Assembly: GCF_010179735.1 (NCBI RefSeq)
Contig: NZ_JAAEEH010000010.1
Location: 18,648 to 82,647 of the forward strand
Source: Anaerotalea alkaliphila
Lineage (GTDB): Bacteria; Bacillota; Clostridia; Lachnospirales; Vallitaleaceae
DNA: 64,000 nucleotides
Reading direction: 5' to 3'
Shown here piece after piece: positions 25,974 through 34,086 of this stretch (within the stretch, counting starts at the first letter, position 1; every line of letters begins with the position of its first letter). The translations under genes were made by a program, and so were the position numbers. Below the pieces are notes generated by a model. That model had not been told where the DNA came from. It saw only the letters and a program-made list of their open reading frames with translations, and searched no databases.

Positions 25974-25990
25974 GTCCTTGAGGTGTGAAG

Positions 25991-26698
25991 ATGGAGAACA
26001 GCATTTATATTGCGGAAGATGAAGAAAAGATCCTGGAGACGGTGCAAACCTTTCTGGAAAGCGAGGGCTACCGGGTCCGGGGTTTCGACAACGGGGACGC
26101 GCTGTTTGCGGCCTTCCTTGAGGAGCCATGCGACCTGGTGATCCTGGACGTGCTCATGCCGGGATCCACTGGATTCCAGATTACGAAAAAAATAAGGGAA
26201 ATCAGCACGGTTCCGATCATCATCCTGACGGCCAGGGACAGCGAACTGGACTATGCCACGGGAATCAACCTGGGCAGCGACGATTATTTCACCAAGCCCT
26301 TCAGCGCCATGTCCCTGGTCATGCGGGTCAAGGCCCTGTTCCGCCGGGTGCGCCTGGACCGGCAGGAGCTGCAGGAAGGCCGGAAAGGGGAAGGCGGGGA
26401 ACTTCTTTTCGGAGACCTGCGCGTCAACCGGAGGACAAAAGAGGTCTGGACGGGAAGGGGGGAAGCGCTTCCCCTGACCCCCACGGAATACAACGTACTG
26501 CTGTATCTGCTGGAGAACAGGGACAGGGCCGTCTCCAGGGACGAGCTGCTGGACAAGGTCTGGGGATACGGCAAGGATGTGGAAACCAGGGCCTGCGACG
26601 ACACGGTGCGCAGGCTACGGAAAAAACTGGAGGACACCCAGGTGCGTGTGGAGACGGTCTGGGGTTTCGGGTTCATACTGAAGGAGGCGCACCCCTGA
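25991..26698 (+). CDS. OmpR-family response regulator
   Basis: 235 residues. Receiver domain: acidic pocket AEDEE, phospho-acceptor in VILDVLMPG (about Asp 53), Thr in ILTARD and Lys in TKPF. The winged-helix domain (about 140-235) includes LTPTEYNVLLYLLEN and ends with VWGFGFIL. ATG 25991 follows GAGGTG; GTG 25985 has no room for a ribosome binding site. Its stop overlaps the kinase start. The operator-like repeat ahead of it recurs before the VTC operon, the likely target. Confidence 0.92.
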   Translation: MENSIYIAEDEEKILETVQTFLESEGYRVRGFDNGDALFAAFLEEPCDLVILDVLMPGSTGFQITKKIREISTVPIIILTARDSELDYATGINLGSDDYFTKPFSAMSLVMRVKALFRRVRLDRQELQEGRKGEGGELLFGDLRVNRRTKEVWTGRGEALPLTPTEYNVLLYLLENRDRAVSRDELLDKVWGYGKDVETRACDDTVRRLRKKLEDTQVRVETVWGFGFILKEAHP

Positions 26699-28056
26699 TG
26701 AATGGGAGAAAGAAGGGAATCCGTTCCCGGATGATGCTGCTGGTGGGAAGCCTGGTCCTGGGCGTTTTCCTGCTGGTGGCCCTGGTGTTCCAGGTCCTCA
26801 TGTCCAGCTATATGGAAAAAAGCGCCACCCAAGCCCTTTCCGTCTCCCGGCAGGACATCCTCCAGGACCGGAGGGAGGACCGGCCGCCGAAGATGGACCG
26901 CCCCCCCACAGGCCGGGCGGAAATGGTGCTGGTCTCCCGGGATTATGGGATAGAGTCCCCTTGGGCGGAGCACGGGCTGGACCAGAGGGGGGAAGAGCAG
27001 GCCGCCTTCGTCCAGGGGCTGGAGGAGCAGCTGGCGGTGCTGGGTACGGGAGGTGTGCGGAAGATGGAGACGGGGAACAGCCTCTACTATTTCACCTCGG
27101 TGGAACGGCAGGAGATTCCCGGAACCTACGTGGTGTTCTTCATCAACATGTCGGACCTCTACAGCCTGCAGCAGACCATCCTGATGTTCCTTGGGGTGGC
27201 CATGCTGGGTGCCCTGCTGGCCGGGACGGCCATCGCCTGGGGAATCGCTTCCCGGATAGCAGGGCCGATCCGCCACCTGATGGATTCCGCCGTGCGCATG
27301 GGAGAGGGAGTCTACGAACCCATCACCGAAGAGTTCCAGGACCTGGAGCTGGACCGGCTGAAGCAGGCGATGAACGAATCCATGATTAAGCTGGAAACCT
27401 ACGATACGGAGCAAAGGACCTTCTTCCAGAACGTCTCCCACGAGCTCCGGACACCCCTGCAGATCATCAAGAGCAACGCGGAGGGGATCGAGTATGGGAT
27501 CCTGGAGGGCGCCAAAGCGGCGGCGGTGGTCCGGGAGGAGACGGACCGGTTGGGAGGGCTGGTGGAAGACATCCTGTACCTGGCCCGTCTGGAAGGAAAT
27601 TCCAACGACATGGTCTACAAAAGGAACGACCTGCGGGAAATCCTATCCTACACGGTGGAGCGGTACGGCCCCATCCTGCGGAAAAAGGGGATCCAGGTGG
27701 AGTATGATTTCCAGGAGGACCCCGTATGGTACCTTTGCGAGGAAAGATCCATGGAAAGGGCCTTCCAGAACCTGCTATCCAATGCGGTCCGGCATACGAG
27801 GGACAGGATCCGGATCAGCTGCAGGCGGATGGAGGAAAGGATCCTGGTGGCGGTGGAAGACAATGGGCCGGGAATCCAGGACGCCGAACTGCCCCACATC
27901 TTCGAGCGTTTCTACAAGGGTGCGGGAGGGAAGCACGGACTGGGCCTGTCCATCGTGAAGGCCATCGTGCAATCCCACGGAGGCAGGGTGGAGGTGTCCA
28001 CGGGCCCTGGAGGCACGGTTTTCACCATACTGTTCCAGGGGGAAGAAGCCTGCTGA
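26698..28056 (+). CDS. Membrane sensor histidine kinase
   Basis: 452 residues. Two membrane helices (about 12-36 and 158-185) bracket an extracytoplasmic sensor of about 120 residues rich in charged and proline residues (DRREDRPPKMDRPP). A HAMP segment is followed by FFQNVSHELRTP with the phospho-His near 248, N-box NLLSNAVRHT, G1 DNGPGI, F-box IFERFYKG and G2 GKHGLGLSI. It pairs with the regulator whose stop it overlaps (TGATG). A strong terminator separates it from the VTC operon. Confidence 0.92.
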   Translation: MNGRKKGIRSRMMLLVGSLVLGVFLLVALVFQVLMSSYMEKSATQALSVSRQDILQDRREDRPPKMDRPPTGRAEMVLVSRDYGIESPWAEHGLDQRGEEQAAFVQGLEEQLAVLGTGGVRKMETGNSLYYFTSVERQEIPGTYVVFFINMSDLYSLQQTILMFLGVAMLGALLAGTAIAWGIASRIAGPIRHLMDSAVRMGEGVYEPITEEFQDLELDRLKQAMNESMIKLETYDTEQRTFFQNVSHELRTPLQIIKSNAEGIEYGILEGAKAAAVVREETDRLGGLVEDILYLARLEGNSNDMVYKRNDLREILSYTVERYGPILRKKGIQVEYDFQEDPVWYLCEERSMERAFQNLLSNAVRHTRDRIRISCRRMEERILVAVEDNGPGIQDAELPHIFERFYKGAGGKHGLGLSIVKAIVQSHGGRVEVSTGPGGTVFTILFQGEEAC

Positions 28057-28061
28057 CAAAG

Positions 28062-28091
28062 GAAGCTTTGGAGACAAGGCTTCTTTTTTTT
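28062..28091 (+). terminator. Terminator of the response regulator/kinase operon
   Basis: GAAGCTTTG (28062-28070) pairs with CAAGGCTTC (28075-28083), a GAGA loop and eight T's. Confidence 0.9.
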
Positions 28092-28113
28092 GCGTCTTTT
28101 CCACGTCCCCTTT

Positions 28114-28131
28114 TGCCGCAGGTTTGCGGCA
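28114..28131 (+). promoter_or_regulatory. Putative regulator-binding inverted repeat, site B
   Basis: A perfect 7-bp inverted repeat TGCCGCA-GGTT-TGCGGCA upstream of the VTC operon, whose likely -10 (TATGCT) is at 28174-28179. The core nearly repeats site A at 25931. The distance to the -10 is 21 bp (two helical turns) longer than at site A. Confidence 0.45.
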
Positions 28132-28205
28132 GGATGTCCCCCATTTTTCGGAGAAGTCCGACGGGAACTGGGGTATGCTGTAGTCAGGAAAGGAGGCGGA
28201 CCATC

Positions 28206-28889
28206 ATGGAGGAAAGATGCTACCGCAATGAAATCAAGCACCTGATCTCCTGGAGCGCGAAGGTTGCCCTTGTGAATAGGCTGGACAAGGTCCTGGACCT
28301 GGACGGGAACGCCCAGGGGAAAGGATACCTGGTGAAGAGCCTGTACTTCGACACCCTGTACGACGAGGCGCTGAAGGAGAAGCTGGATGGGCAGCCTCTG
28401 CGGGAGAAGTTCCGGTTGCGCTGCTACAACGACGACTACAGCCATCTGAAGTTCGAGAAAAAGGTGAAGGAGTACCGGAAGGGATACAAGGAGAGCTGCA
28501 GGGTGACACTGGAGGAGGCCCGGCGGCTGGCGGCCGGCGACCTGGAATTCATCGGGGAAGGTTCGGCCCCCCTGTTGCAGGAATTCTACGCCAAGTCCAG
28601 GATCAAGCTGCTCAGGCCGACGGTGACGGTCGTTTACGACCGGAGGGCCTACGCCTACCGGCCGGGAAACACCCGGGTGACCCTGGACTCCAGGATCCGC
28701 ACCAGCAGCAACTGGAGGGACTTCTTCCGGAAGGAACAGGCGCTGGTGCCTGTGGGGATGGACCGTTGCGTGCTGGAAGTGAAATTCGACCGGTATCTGC
28801 CGGACCTGGTCCGGGACCTGGTCCAGGTGGGGGAAACCGGAAGCGCCGCCAATTCGAAATATGTGCTGGGCCGGATGCTGTACGCATAG
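28206..28889 (+). CDS. VTC-type polyphosphate polymerase domain protein
   Basis: 227 residues with the triphosphate-tunnel fold of the VTC catalytic domain, which in yeast Vtc4 makes polyphosphate from ATP. The tunnel residues are recognisable: ERCYRNEIK (Glu9, Lys11), KSLYFDT, K-R-R spaced as KFRLRCY (68-72), FEKK (84-86), VVYDRRAY, VTLDSRI and LEVKF. It is a bare domain without SPX or membrane parts and should be cytosolic, perhaps held at the membrane by the DUF4956 partner 27 bp downstream. GGAGG precedes the ATG. Enzymatic activity is inferred from fold residues only. Confidence 0.85.
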   Translation: MEERCYRNEIKHLISWSAKVALVNRLDKVLDLDGNAQGKGYLVKSLYFDTLYDEALKEKLDGQPLREKFRLRCYNDDYSHLKFEKKVKEYRKGYKESCRVTLEEARRLAAGDLEFIGEGSAPLLQEFYAKSRIKLLRPTVTVVYDRRAYAYRPGNTRVTLDSRIRTSSNWRDFFRKEQALVPVGMDRCVLEVKFDRYLPDLVRDLVQVGETGSAANSKYVLGRMLYA

Positions 28890-28916
28890 GCCCGGGGAAA
28901 AATGGAGGGAAACACC

Positions 28917-29588
28917 ATGACATTCAACGACATCTTCAAATCCAACTTTATGGAAAAGGTCTCTTCCTTTTCCGTGCTGGATGCAACCCTGGCGCTGGGA
29001 GGAGCCCTCCTGCTGGGCATGTTCATCTACTTCACATACCGCAAGACCTTCGCCGGGGTCATGTACTCCAGGCCATTCAACACCTCCCTGGTGCTGCTGA
29101 CCATGCTGACCACCTTCGTGATCCTGGCGGTGACCACCAACGTGATCCTGTCCCTGGGCATGGTGGGCGCCCTGTCCATCGTCCGGTTCAGGACGGCCAT
29201 CAAGGACCCCTTGGACCTGGTGTTCCTGTTCTGGGCCATCGGTGCGGGCATCATCCTGGGAGCGGGGATGCTTCCCCTGGCCTTCCTAGGGTCGTTCCTC
29301 GTCGGGACGGTGCTGCTCCTGTTGCAGACAAGGGAGGTCCGGGAAATGCCCTACATCCTCATGATGGACCTGGAAGGGGAGCATGCGGAAGTCCGGGCCG
29401 GAGACCTGGTGCGGAAACGCTATCCCAAATGCAGGCTGAAGTCCAAGACCATCAGCGGAGGGGAAATCGAGCTGATCTATGAAGTGCGGCTGAAAAACGG
29501 AGACACGGGATTCATGAACGAGCTGTCCGGCCTGCATGGGGTGAAGAACACCACCCTGGTCAGCTACAATGGAGAATACGCCGCATAG
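28917..29588 (+). CDS. DUF4956 membrane protein
   Basis: 223 residues. Four membrane helices (about 21-140) contain the conserved segment LGMVGALSIVRFRTAIKDP in a cytoplasmic loop, followed by a soluble domain (about 150-223). This is the DUF4956 family, repeatedly found next to VTC-domain genes; a role in moving or polymerising polyphosphate across the membrane has been suggested but not shown. The ATG at 28917 is chosen over 28902 because GGAGGG lies 7 bases upstream. Confidence 0.88.
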   Translation: MTFNDIFKSNFMEKVSSFSVLDATLALGGALLLGMFIYFTYRKTFAGVMYSRPFNTSLVLLTMLTTFVILAVTTNVILSLGMVGALSIVRFRTAIKDPLDLVFLFWAIGAGIILGAGMLPLAFLGSFLVGTVLLLLQTREVREMPYILMMDLEGEHAEVRAGDLVRKRYPKCRLKSKTISGGEIELIYEVRLKNGDTGFMNELSGLHGVKNTTLVSYNGEYAA

Positions 29589-29613
29589 GAGGCGCTGAAA
29601 GGAGAATGGAAAA

Positions 29614-31122
29614 ATGAAACCATACAAGAAACGGTTTTTGGGACTGGCCATGGCCCTGCTGTTGCTGGGGGGATGCGCCCAGGGGCAGGAAGCCGCAACC
29701 CCCCAGCAGGAGGTGGCCGCCGCGTACGCTTCAGGCGCCTCCGTCATAAAGGCGGCGGCAAACCTTGAGGCCCAGGTGGGCTACAGCCTGGAGGACCTGG
29801 AGTCCGGCTGGAGTCCGGAAGCGGCAACGTCCATCGCCGGGACGGGGACGTCCTGGGAAGTGGAGGGCAGCGGCGTCGAGCTGAGGGACAGCCAGGCGGT
29901 CATCGTTGCCGGAGGCACCTACGTGGTTTCCGGTGTGATGGAGGACGGCATGCTGCTGGTTGACGCGGAGGACGCAGCCACCGTGCGGATCGTCCTGAAC
30001 GGTGCGGAACTGAAAAGCGCGTCCGACGCCCCCATCTACGTGAAAAACGCGGAGAAGGCCATCCTCACCCTGGAGGAAGGGACCTTGAACCGGGTGGAGG
30101 ACGGAACGACCAGGCCGGAAGAGACGGAAGAGATGGAAACCGCAGGCGGGGCCATCTTCAGCAACGACGACCTGACCATCAACGGAACCGGTAGCCTGAC
30201 GGTCCAGGGGAACTACAAGCATGGGGTGGAAGGGGATGACGCGGTCCTGGTGACCGGCGCCGACCTGGAAATCACGGCGGTGAAGGACGGAATCAACGTG
30301 AACGACCTTTTCGCCCTGAAGGAGGGAAGCCTGGCCATCACGGCGGGAGACGACGGCATCCATTCCGACGGCGCCCTGGTGGTGGACGGAGGCGTCCTGG
30401 CGGTGGAGGAAAGCCAGGAAGGACTGGAGGGCGCCCTGGTGGTGGTGAACGCCGGCGACATCCGCGTCCGGTCGGCGGATGACGGAATCAACACGGCGCT
30501 GGACGCGGAGGAAACGGATCCATCCGCAACAGCCGGCCTGACCACAGCCGCAGGCAGGCCCCGGATGGACGCCAATGACGGCAGCAGGTTGGAAATCCGT
30601 GGCGGAACCCTTGTGGTGGACGCACAAGGGGACGGTATCGACGCCAACGGGGACATCCTGATGACGGGAGGAAGCGTGACGGTCAACGGGCCGGCGATGG
30701 ACGCCAACGGAGCCATCGACTACAACGGCAGCTTCACCATGGAAGGGGGCGTCCTGGTGGCGGCGGGAAGCGCCGGCATGGTCCAGGCACCGTCGGAAGC
30801 CTCCACACAGAATTCCCTGCTGTTCTATCTGGGAACCCAGAAGGAGGGGGCGACGGTGGAGGTGCTGGATGAAGCGGGCAATGTCCTGGCGGGCATGGAA
30901 ACCGTCAGGGAATCCGGTTCCCTGGTGGTCTCCACCCCGGAAATCGTCCAGGGAGGAACCTACAGGGTCCTGGTGGACGGCCAGGAAACCGCCAGCCTGG
31001 TAGCAGCGGGAACCGTCTCCACCTATGGCCAAGGAGGCATGGGTGGCGGCAGAGGCGGCATGGGGGGACAGTGGGTCCGGCCGGAAGAGGCAAAGCCGGG
31101 TCCCGGGAAGCAGGAGCAATAA
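29614..31122 (+). CDS. Surface lipoprotein with DUF4353 carbohydrate-binding-type repeats
   Basis: 502 residues. The signal peptide ends in lipobox LGGC (Cys21), so it is exported and lipid-anchored. The body is a right-handed beta-helix-like repeat region: pattern units such as SDDGINTALD, AGDDGIHSDGAL, QGDGIDANGDIL and AVKDGINVND carry repeated D/N-G pairs suited to binding calcium. This matches the carbohydrate-binding DUF4353 family. The C-terminus is Gly/Met/Arg-rich (GGMGGGRGGMGG). Third gene of the VTC operon, so it may bind an anionic or sugar polymer at the surface; that is inference. Its last codons lie in a perfect 31-bp inverted repeat shared with the convergent gene. Confidence 0.82.
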   Translation: MKPYKKRFLGLAMALLLLGGCAQGQEAATPQQEVAAAYASGASVIKAAANLEAQVGYSLEDLESGWSPEAATSIAGTGTSWEVEGSGVELRDSQAVIVAGGTYVVSGVMEDGMLLVDAEDAATVRIVLNGAELKSASDAPIYVKNAEKAILTLEEGTLNRVEDGTTRPEETEEMETAGGAIFSNDDLTINGTGSLTVQGNYKHGVEGDDAVLVTGADLEITAVKDGINVNDLFALKEGSLAITAGDDGIHSDGALVVDGGVLAVEESQEGLEGALVVVNAGDIRVRSADDGINTALDAEETDPSATAGLTTAAGRPRMDANDGSRLEIRGGTLVVDAQGDGIDANGDILMTGGSVTVNGPAMDANGAIDYNGSFTMEGGVLVAAGSAGMVQAPSEASTQNSLLFYLGTQKEGATVEVLDEAGNVLAGMETVRESGSLVVSTPEIVQGGTYRVLVDGQETASLVAAGTVSTYGQGGMGGGRGGMGGQWVRPEEAKPGPGKQEQ

Positions 31123-31179
31123 GGGAAATGGGAAGGGGAGGCCGTTTGCGGCCTCCCCTTCCCATTTCCCTTATTGCTC
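31114..31179. terminator. Bidirectional terminator, perfect 31-bp inverted repeat
   Basis: Arms 31114-31144 and 31149-31179 with a 4-nt TTTG loop. Each arm contains GAGCAATAA, so both convergent genes end in Glu-Gln-stop encoded inside the hairpin. Confidence 0.85.
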
Positions 31180-31626
31180 GATGCTGCAGACCCCGGACTC
31201 CCCCTCCTCCTTCAGCAGAAGGTAGAGGAGCCGGTAGAGCTCCATGGCATCCTCCATGGACATGTCCACGCAGGAGACGATTTTATGCGGCACCTCCAAC
31301 GCCAGCTCCCGAAGGGCCTTCCCCTTCTCCGTCAGATGGATGAAGACCTGGCGCTCGTCCTCGTGGCTTCGCCTGCGGTCCACCAGACCCTGGCTTTCCA
31401 GCTTCTTCAGGAGGGGGGTGAGGGTGCCGGAATCCAGGAAAAGCCTTTCCCCCAGGGCCTTGACGGTTTCCCCGTCCCGTTCCCAGAGGGCCAACAGGGT
31501 GATGTACTGGGTGTATGTGATTCCCAGGGGCTCCAGCAAGGGGGTGTAGAGTTTGATGATCTTGCGGGAGGCGGCGTAGAGAGGGAAGCAAATCTGGTTT
31601 TCCAATTTCAAGGGGTTGTAGTCCAT
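31171..31626 (-). CDS. ohrR: MarR-family peroxide-sensing regulator, OhrR type
   Basis: 151 residues. The N-terminus LENQICFPLYAASR carries the reactive Cys (Cys13) of OhrR, a repressor released when organic hydroperoxides oxidise it. Cys119 is 106 residues away, close to the 105-residue spacing of the two-Cys pair in Xanthomonas OhrR, so a disulfide-forming two-Cys type is likely; Cys147 is extra. The winged helix is SGTLTPLLKKLESQGLVDRRR. The ohr gene itself is not in the window, and cstA lies upstream on the same strand. It has a perfect promoter with an operator-like repeat over the -10. Confidence 0.85.
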   Translation of the reverse strand: MDYNPLKLENQICFPLYAASRKIIKLYTPLLEPLGITYTQYITLLALWERDGETVKALGERLFLDSGTLTPLLKKLESQGLVDRRRSHEDERQVFIHLTEKGKALRELALEVPHKIVSCVDMSMEDAMELYRLLYLLLKEEGESGVCSIEQ

Positions 31627-31669
31627 GGTGCATCCTTCTTTCCGTATTTGCCGACTGATGTAAAAGTGC

Positions 31670-31692
31670 TTGATTTAATTATATACAATCAA
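31670..31692 (-). promoter_or_regulatory. Operator-like inverted repeat of ohrR
   Basis: TTGATT-N11-AATCAA, AT-rich in a GC-rich region. It covers the -10 box of the ohrR promoter, as expected for autorepression. Confidence 0.55.
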
Positions 31693-31706
31693 ATGGGGTG
31701 TGTCAA
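31678..31706 (-). promoter_or_regulatory. Consensus promoter of ohrR
   Basis: On the minus strand a perfect TTGACA (31706-31701), a 17-bp spacer and a perfect TATAAT (31683-31678). Confidence 0.85.
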
Positions 31707-31717
31707 TGGGTACGCGA

Positions 31718-31746
31718 AAAGAGCACCGGCTGCACCGGTGCTCTTT
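31718..31746 (-). terminator. Terminator of cstA
   Basis: AAAGAGCACCGG (31718-31729) pairs with CCGGTGCTCTTT (31735-31746); a T-rich tail follows on the minus strand. Confidence 0.8.
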
Positions 31747-31758
31747 GATCGGGAGGGT

Positions 31759-33165
31759 TCATGTGGTCTCCAACACGCCTTTTGCAGTCCTGCCGGCGGT
31801 GACCAGGAACCAGCCGAAGGCGGCGATGCCGGCGATGATGCCGATGGGGTTCGCGATGCCGGCGGCCAGTTTAAGGCCTTCCGGCGCGGCTAGGATGTAG
31901 GTCACGACGACCATGGTCATGAAGGAGGCGGGCAAAGAAGTGATGAAATGAAGCTTGCCGTTTTTGACCAGATAGGATGCGGAGGCCCAGAGCATGATTG
32001 TGGCCAGGGTCTGGTTGGACCAGGCGAAGTACCTCCAGATGATGCCGAAGTCCATGAAGGTCAAGGCGACGCCGACGGCAAACAGGGGGATGGCGATGTA
32101 GAAGCGGTTGGCGATCTTCCCCTGCTTCAGATGGATGGCGTCGGCGATGGCCAGGCGGGCGCTTCTGAAGGCCGTGTCCCCCGAGGTGATGGGACAGGCC
32201 ACCACACCCAGGAGGGCCAGGGCGCCTCCGAAGGTGCCCAGGACGCCCACGGAGATGGTGTTGACGACAACGGCGGCTGTGCCGGCTTCTGCCAGGGCTT
32301 TGGTGTCGCCGAAGAAGGCCATGGCTGCCGCAGCCCAGATCAGGGCGATGATGCCTTCCGTGATCATGGCGCCGTAGAAGATGCGGCGGCCTTCAGCCTC
32401 GTCCTTCAGGCACCGGGCCATGATGGGCGACTGGGTCGCATGGAATCCGCTGATGGCCCCGCAGGCGATGGTGATGAAAAGGTAGGGGAAGATCGCCTTG
32501 CCGCCCGGATGGAAATTGGCCAACTGGATTTCAGGAATCGTGTAGCCATTGAGGATGATTCCGGCGATGATGCCGACGCCCATGACCAGCAGGGCAGCGC
32601 CAAAGATGGGATAGATCTTCCCGATGATCTTGTCGATGGGCAGGATGGTCGCCAGCATGTAGTAGACGACGATGCCTCCGACCCAGATGTACTTGCTGAT
32701 GCCGGTCATGCTTTCCAGGATGCCGGCCGGACCGGTGACGAAAACGACGCCCACTAGGACCAGAAGGATGACGGAGAAGATGCGCATGGCGTTTTTGGCG
32801 GATGTGCCCAGGTACCTCCCCACGATTTCAGCCATCGTCTCGCCGTCGTGACGGACGGAAAGCATACCGGCGAAGTAGTCATGGGTGGCGCCGGCGAAGA
32901 TCGAGCCCAGCACGATCCAGAGGAAAGCGGCAGGACCCCAGTAGGCACCGGCGACGGCGCCGAAGATGGGGCCCAGGCCGGCGATGTTGAGAAATTGGAT
33001 CAGAAAGCCCTTCTTCCAGTCCAGGGGCATGTAGTCCACGCCGTCGTTCAATCTTGCGGCCGGGGTCTTGCGGCCGGCGTCGGCTCCAAAGACGCGCTCC
33101 ACGAACTTTCCATAGACCAGATATCCCAATACCAGCGCTGTTACGGACAATAGGAATGAAATCAT
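31759..33165 (-). CDS. cstA: CstA/BtsT-family transporter (peptide or pyruvate uptake)
   Basis: 468 residues with about 12 membrane helices. Family motifs: the N-terminal VLGYLVYGKFVERVFG, RLNDGVDYMPLDWKKGF, HDYFAGMLSVRHDG and GFHATQSPIMARCLKDE. Carbon-starvation proteins take up peptides or, in the Escherichia coli paralogue BtsT, pyruvate. This is the short form (E. coli CstA has about 700 residues). The ATG at 33165 follows GAAGGAGG. It lies directly downstream of a LytS/LytTR pair of the kind that controls btsT in E. coli, so pyruvate or a related nutrient is the best guess. Confidence 0.88.
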   Translation of the reverse strand: MISFLLSVTALVLGYLVYGKFVERVFGADAGRKTPAARLNDGVDYMPLDWKKGFLIQFLNIAGLGPIFGAVAGAYWGPAAFLWIVLGSIFAGATHDYFAGMLSVRHDGETMAEIVGRYLGTSAKNAMRIFSVILLVLVGVVFVTGPAGILESMTGISKYIWVGGIVVYYMLATILPIDKIIGKIYPIFGAALLVMGVGIIAGIILNGYTIPEIQLANFHPGGKAIFPYLFITIACGAISGFHATQSPIMARCLKDEAEGRRIFYGAMITEGIIALIWAAAAMAFFGDTKALAEAGTAAVVVNTISVGVLGTFGGALALLGVVACPITSGDTAFRSARLAIADAIHLKQGKIANRFYIAIPLFAVGVALTFMDFGIIWRYFAWSNQTLATIMLWASASYLVKNGKLHFITSLPASFMTMVVVTYILAAPEGLKLAAGIANPIGIIAGIAAFGWFLVTAGRTAKGVLETT

Positions 33166-33217
33166 TTTGTATCCTCCTTCGGTCGTTGCGGTTGTTCCCC
33201 AACCGGTTGTTGGCACC

Positions 33218-33223
33218 ATTATA
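33218..33223 (-). promoter_or_regulatory. -10 box of the cstA promoter
   Basis: A perfect TATAAT on the minus strand, about 53 bp before cstA. The -35 is weak, fitting an activator-dependent promoter. Direct repeats GGTTGTT occur at about 33190 and 33205, between the box and the gene. Confidence 0.5.
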
Positions 33224-33263
33224 TCCGATTGCGCAAGGTTTGTTCCTATTTCCGGTTGAAATG

Positions 33264-33292
33264 CAAAAAAAGCATCCTGAGCGGATGCTTTT
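33264..33292 (-). terminator. Terminator of the lytS-lytT operon
   Basis: GCATCC/GGATGC stem with a 5-nt loop, followed on the minus strand by seven T's. Confidence 0.88.
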
Positions 33293-33318
33293 CGGACGTG
33301 AATGGTAGGCAGACGGTT

Positions 33319-34086
33319 TCATAGGTGGAAAATCTGTTTGAACGCCTTGAGGTTCCGCCTGCTGACGGGAATGTCCTCGTCCACCTGGGGCATGCGGACG
33401 GCGTAGGTGTTGTTGAACCAGGGGATGACCGTTTCGACCGCATCCACATTAATCAGGTAGCTGCGGTGGCAGCGGAAGAATTTGGCGGTGCCCAGGACCG
33501 CCTCCAGCTGGCTGAGGGTGTCCTGGGTGGTGTAGGTCTCCTTGGCGGTATGGATGAGCGTGCCGCCTACGCCGGCCACACAACAGATGATTTTCGACGG
33601 ATTCACCAGATGGATGCGGTCGCCCTTCCACAAGGGCAGTTTGGGGACGGGGTGCGCGGACCGGTGGGACCGCAGCAACTTCTCCAGGGCGGGGTCCGGA
33701 ACCTCCTCCTTCTTGCGGAGCCGGTACTGTTCGGTCAGCCTGCCGATGGTCTTGGCCAGCCGGTCCTCCATGACGGGTTTCAGGACGTAGTCCACCGCAT
33801 TCAGCTCGAACGCGTTGACGGCGTACTGGTCGTAGGCGGTGACGAACACCACCAGGGGCTTCTGCCGCAGCTTCAGCAACTGCTCCGCCAACAGGAAGCC
33901 GTCCATCTCCGGCATGTTGACATCTAGAAACACCGCATCCGGCTCCTCCAGGATGATCTGCTGCAGCGCCTTCAGGGGATTGGTCCACTTCCCGATGACC
34001 TCCAGTCCGCTGTAGGTCTCCAGCATGTACGCCAGCTCTTCCAAAGCCGGCAATTCGTCGTCGACCAACATCACTTTGATGGCCAT
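33319..34086 (-). CDS. LytTR-family response regulator
   Basis: 255 residues. The receiver domain (1-120) has VDDELPA, phospho-acceptor in AVFLDVNMPEMDG and Lys in VLKPV. The LytTR DNA-binding domain (about 150-255) has FFRCHRSYLINVDAVETV and IPVSRRNLKAFKQ. Homologous to BtsR/YehT and LytT, which bind direct repeats ahead of transporter genes. AAAGGAGG lies just before the ATG, inside the end of the kinase gene (16-bp overlap). cstA next door is the obvious target. Confidence 0.92.
   Translation of the reverse strand: MAIKVMLVDDELPALEELAYMLETYSGLEVIGKWTNPLKALQQIILEEPDAVFLDVNMPEMDGFLLAEQLLKLRQKPLVVFVTAYDQYAVNAFELNAVDYVLKPVMEDRLAKTIGRLTEQYRLRKKEEVPDPALEKLLRSHRSAHPVPKLPLWKGDRIHLVNPSKIICCVAGVGGTLIHTAKETYTTQDTLSQLEAVLGTAKFFRCHRSYLINVDAVETVIPWFNNTYAVRMPQVDEDIPVSRRNLKAFKQIFHL

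Noticed and set aside
31670..31692. Insertion-sequence end, because of the AT-rich inverted repeat
   Set aside because: It coincides with a perfect promoter and a MarR-type start; no transposase or target duplication is present.
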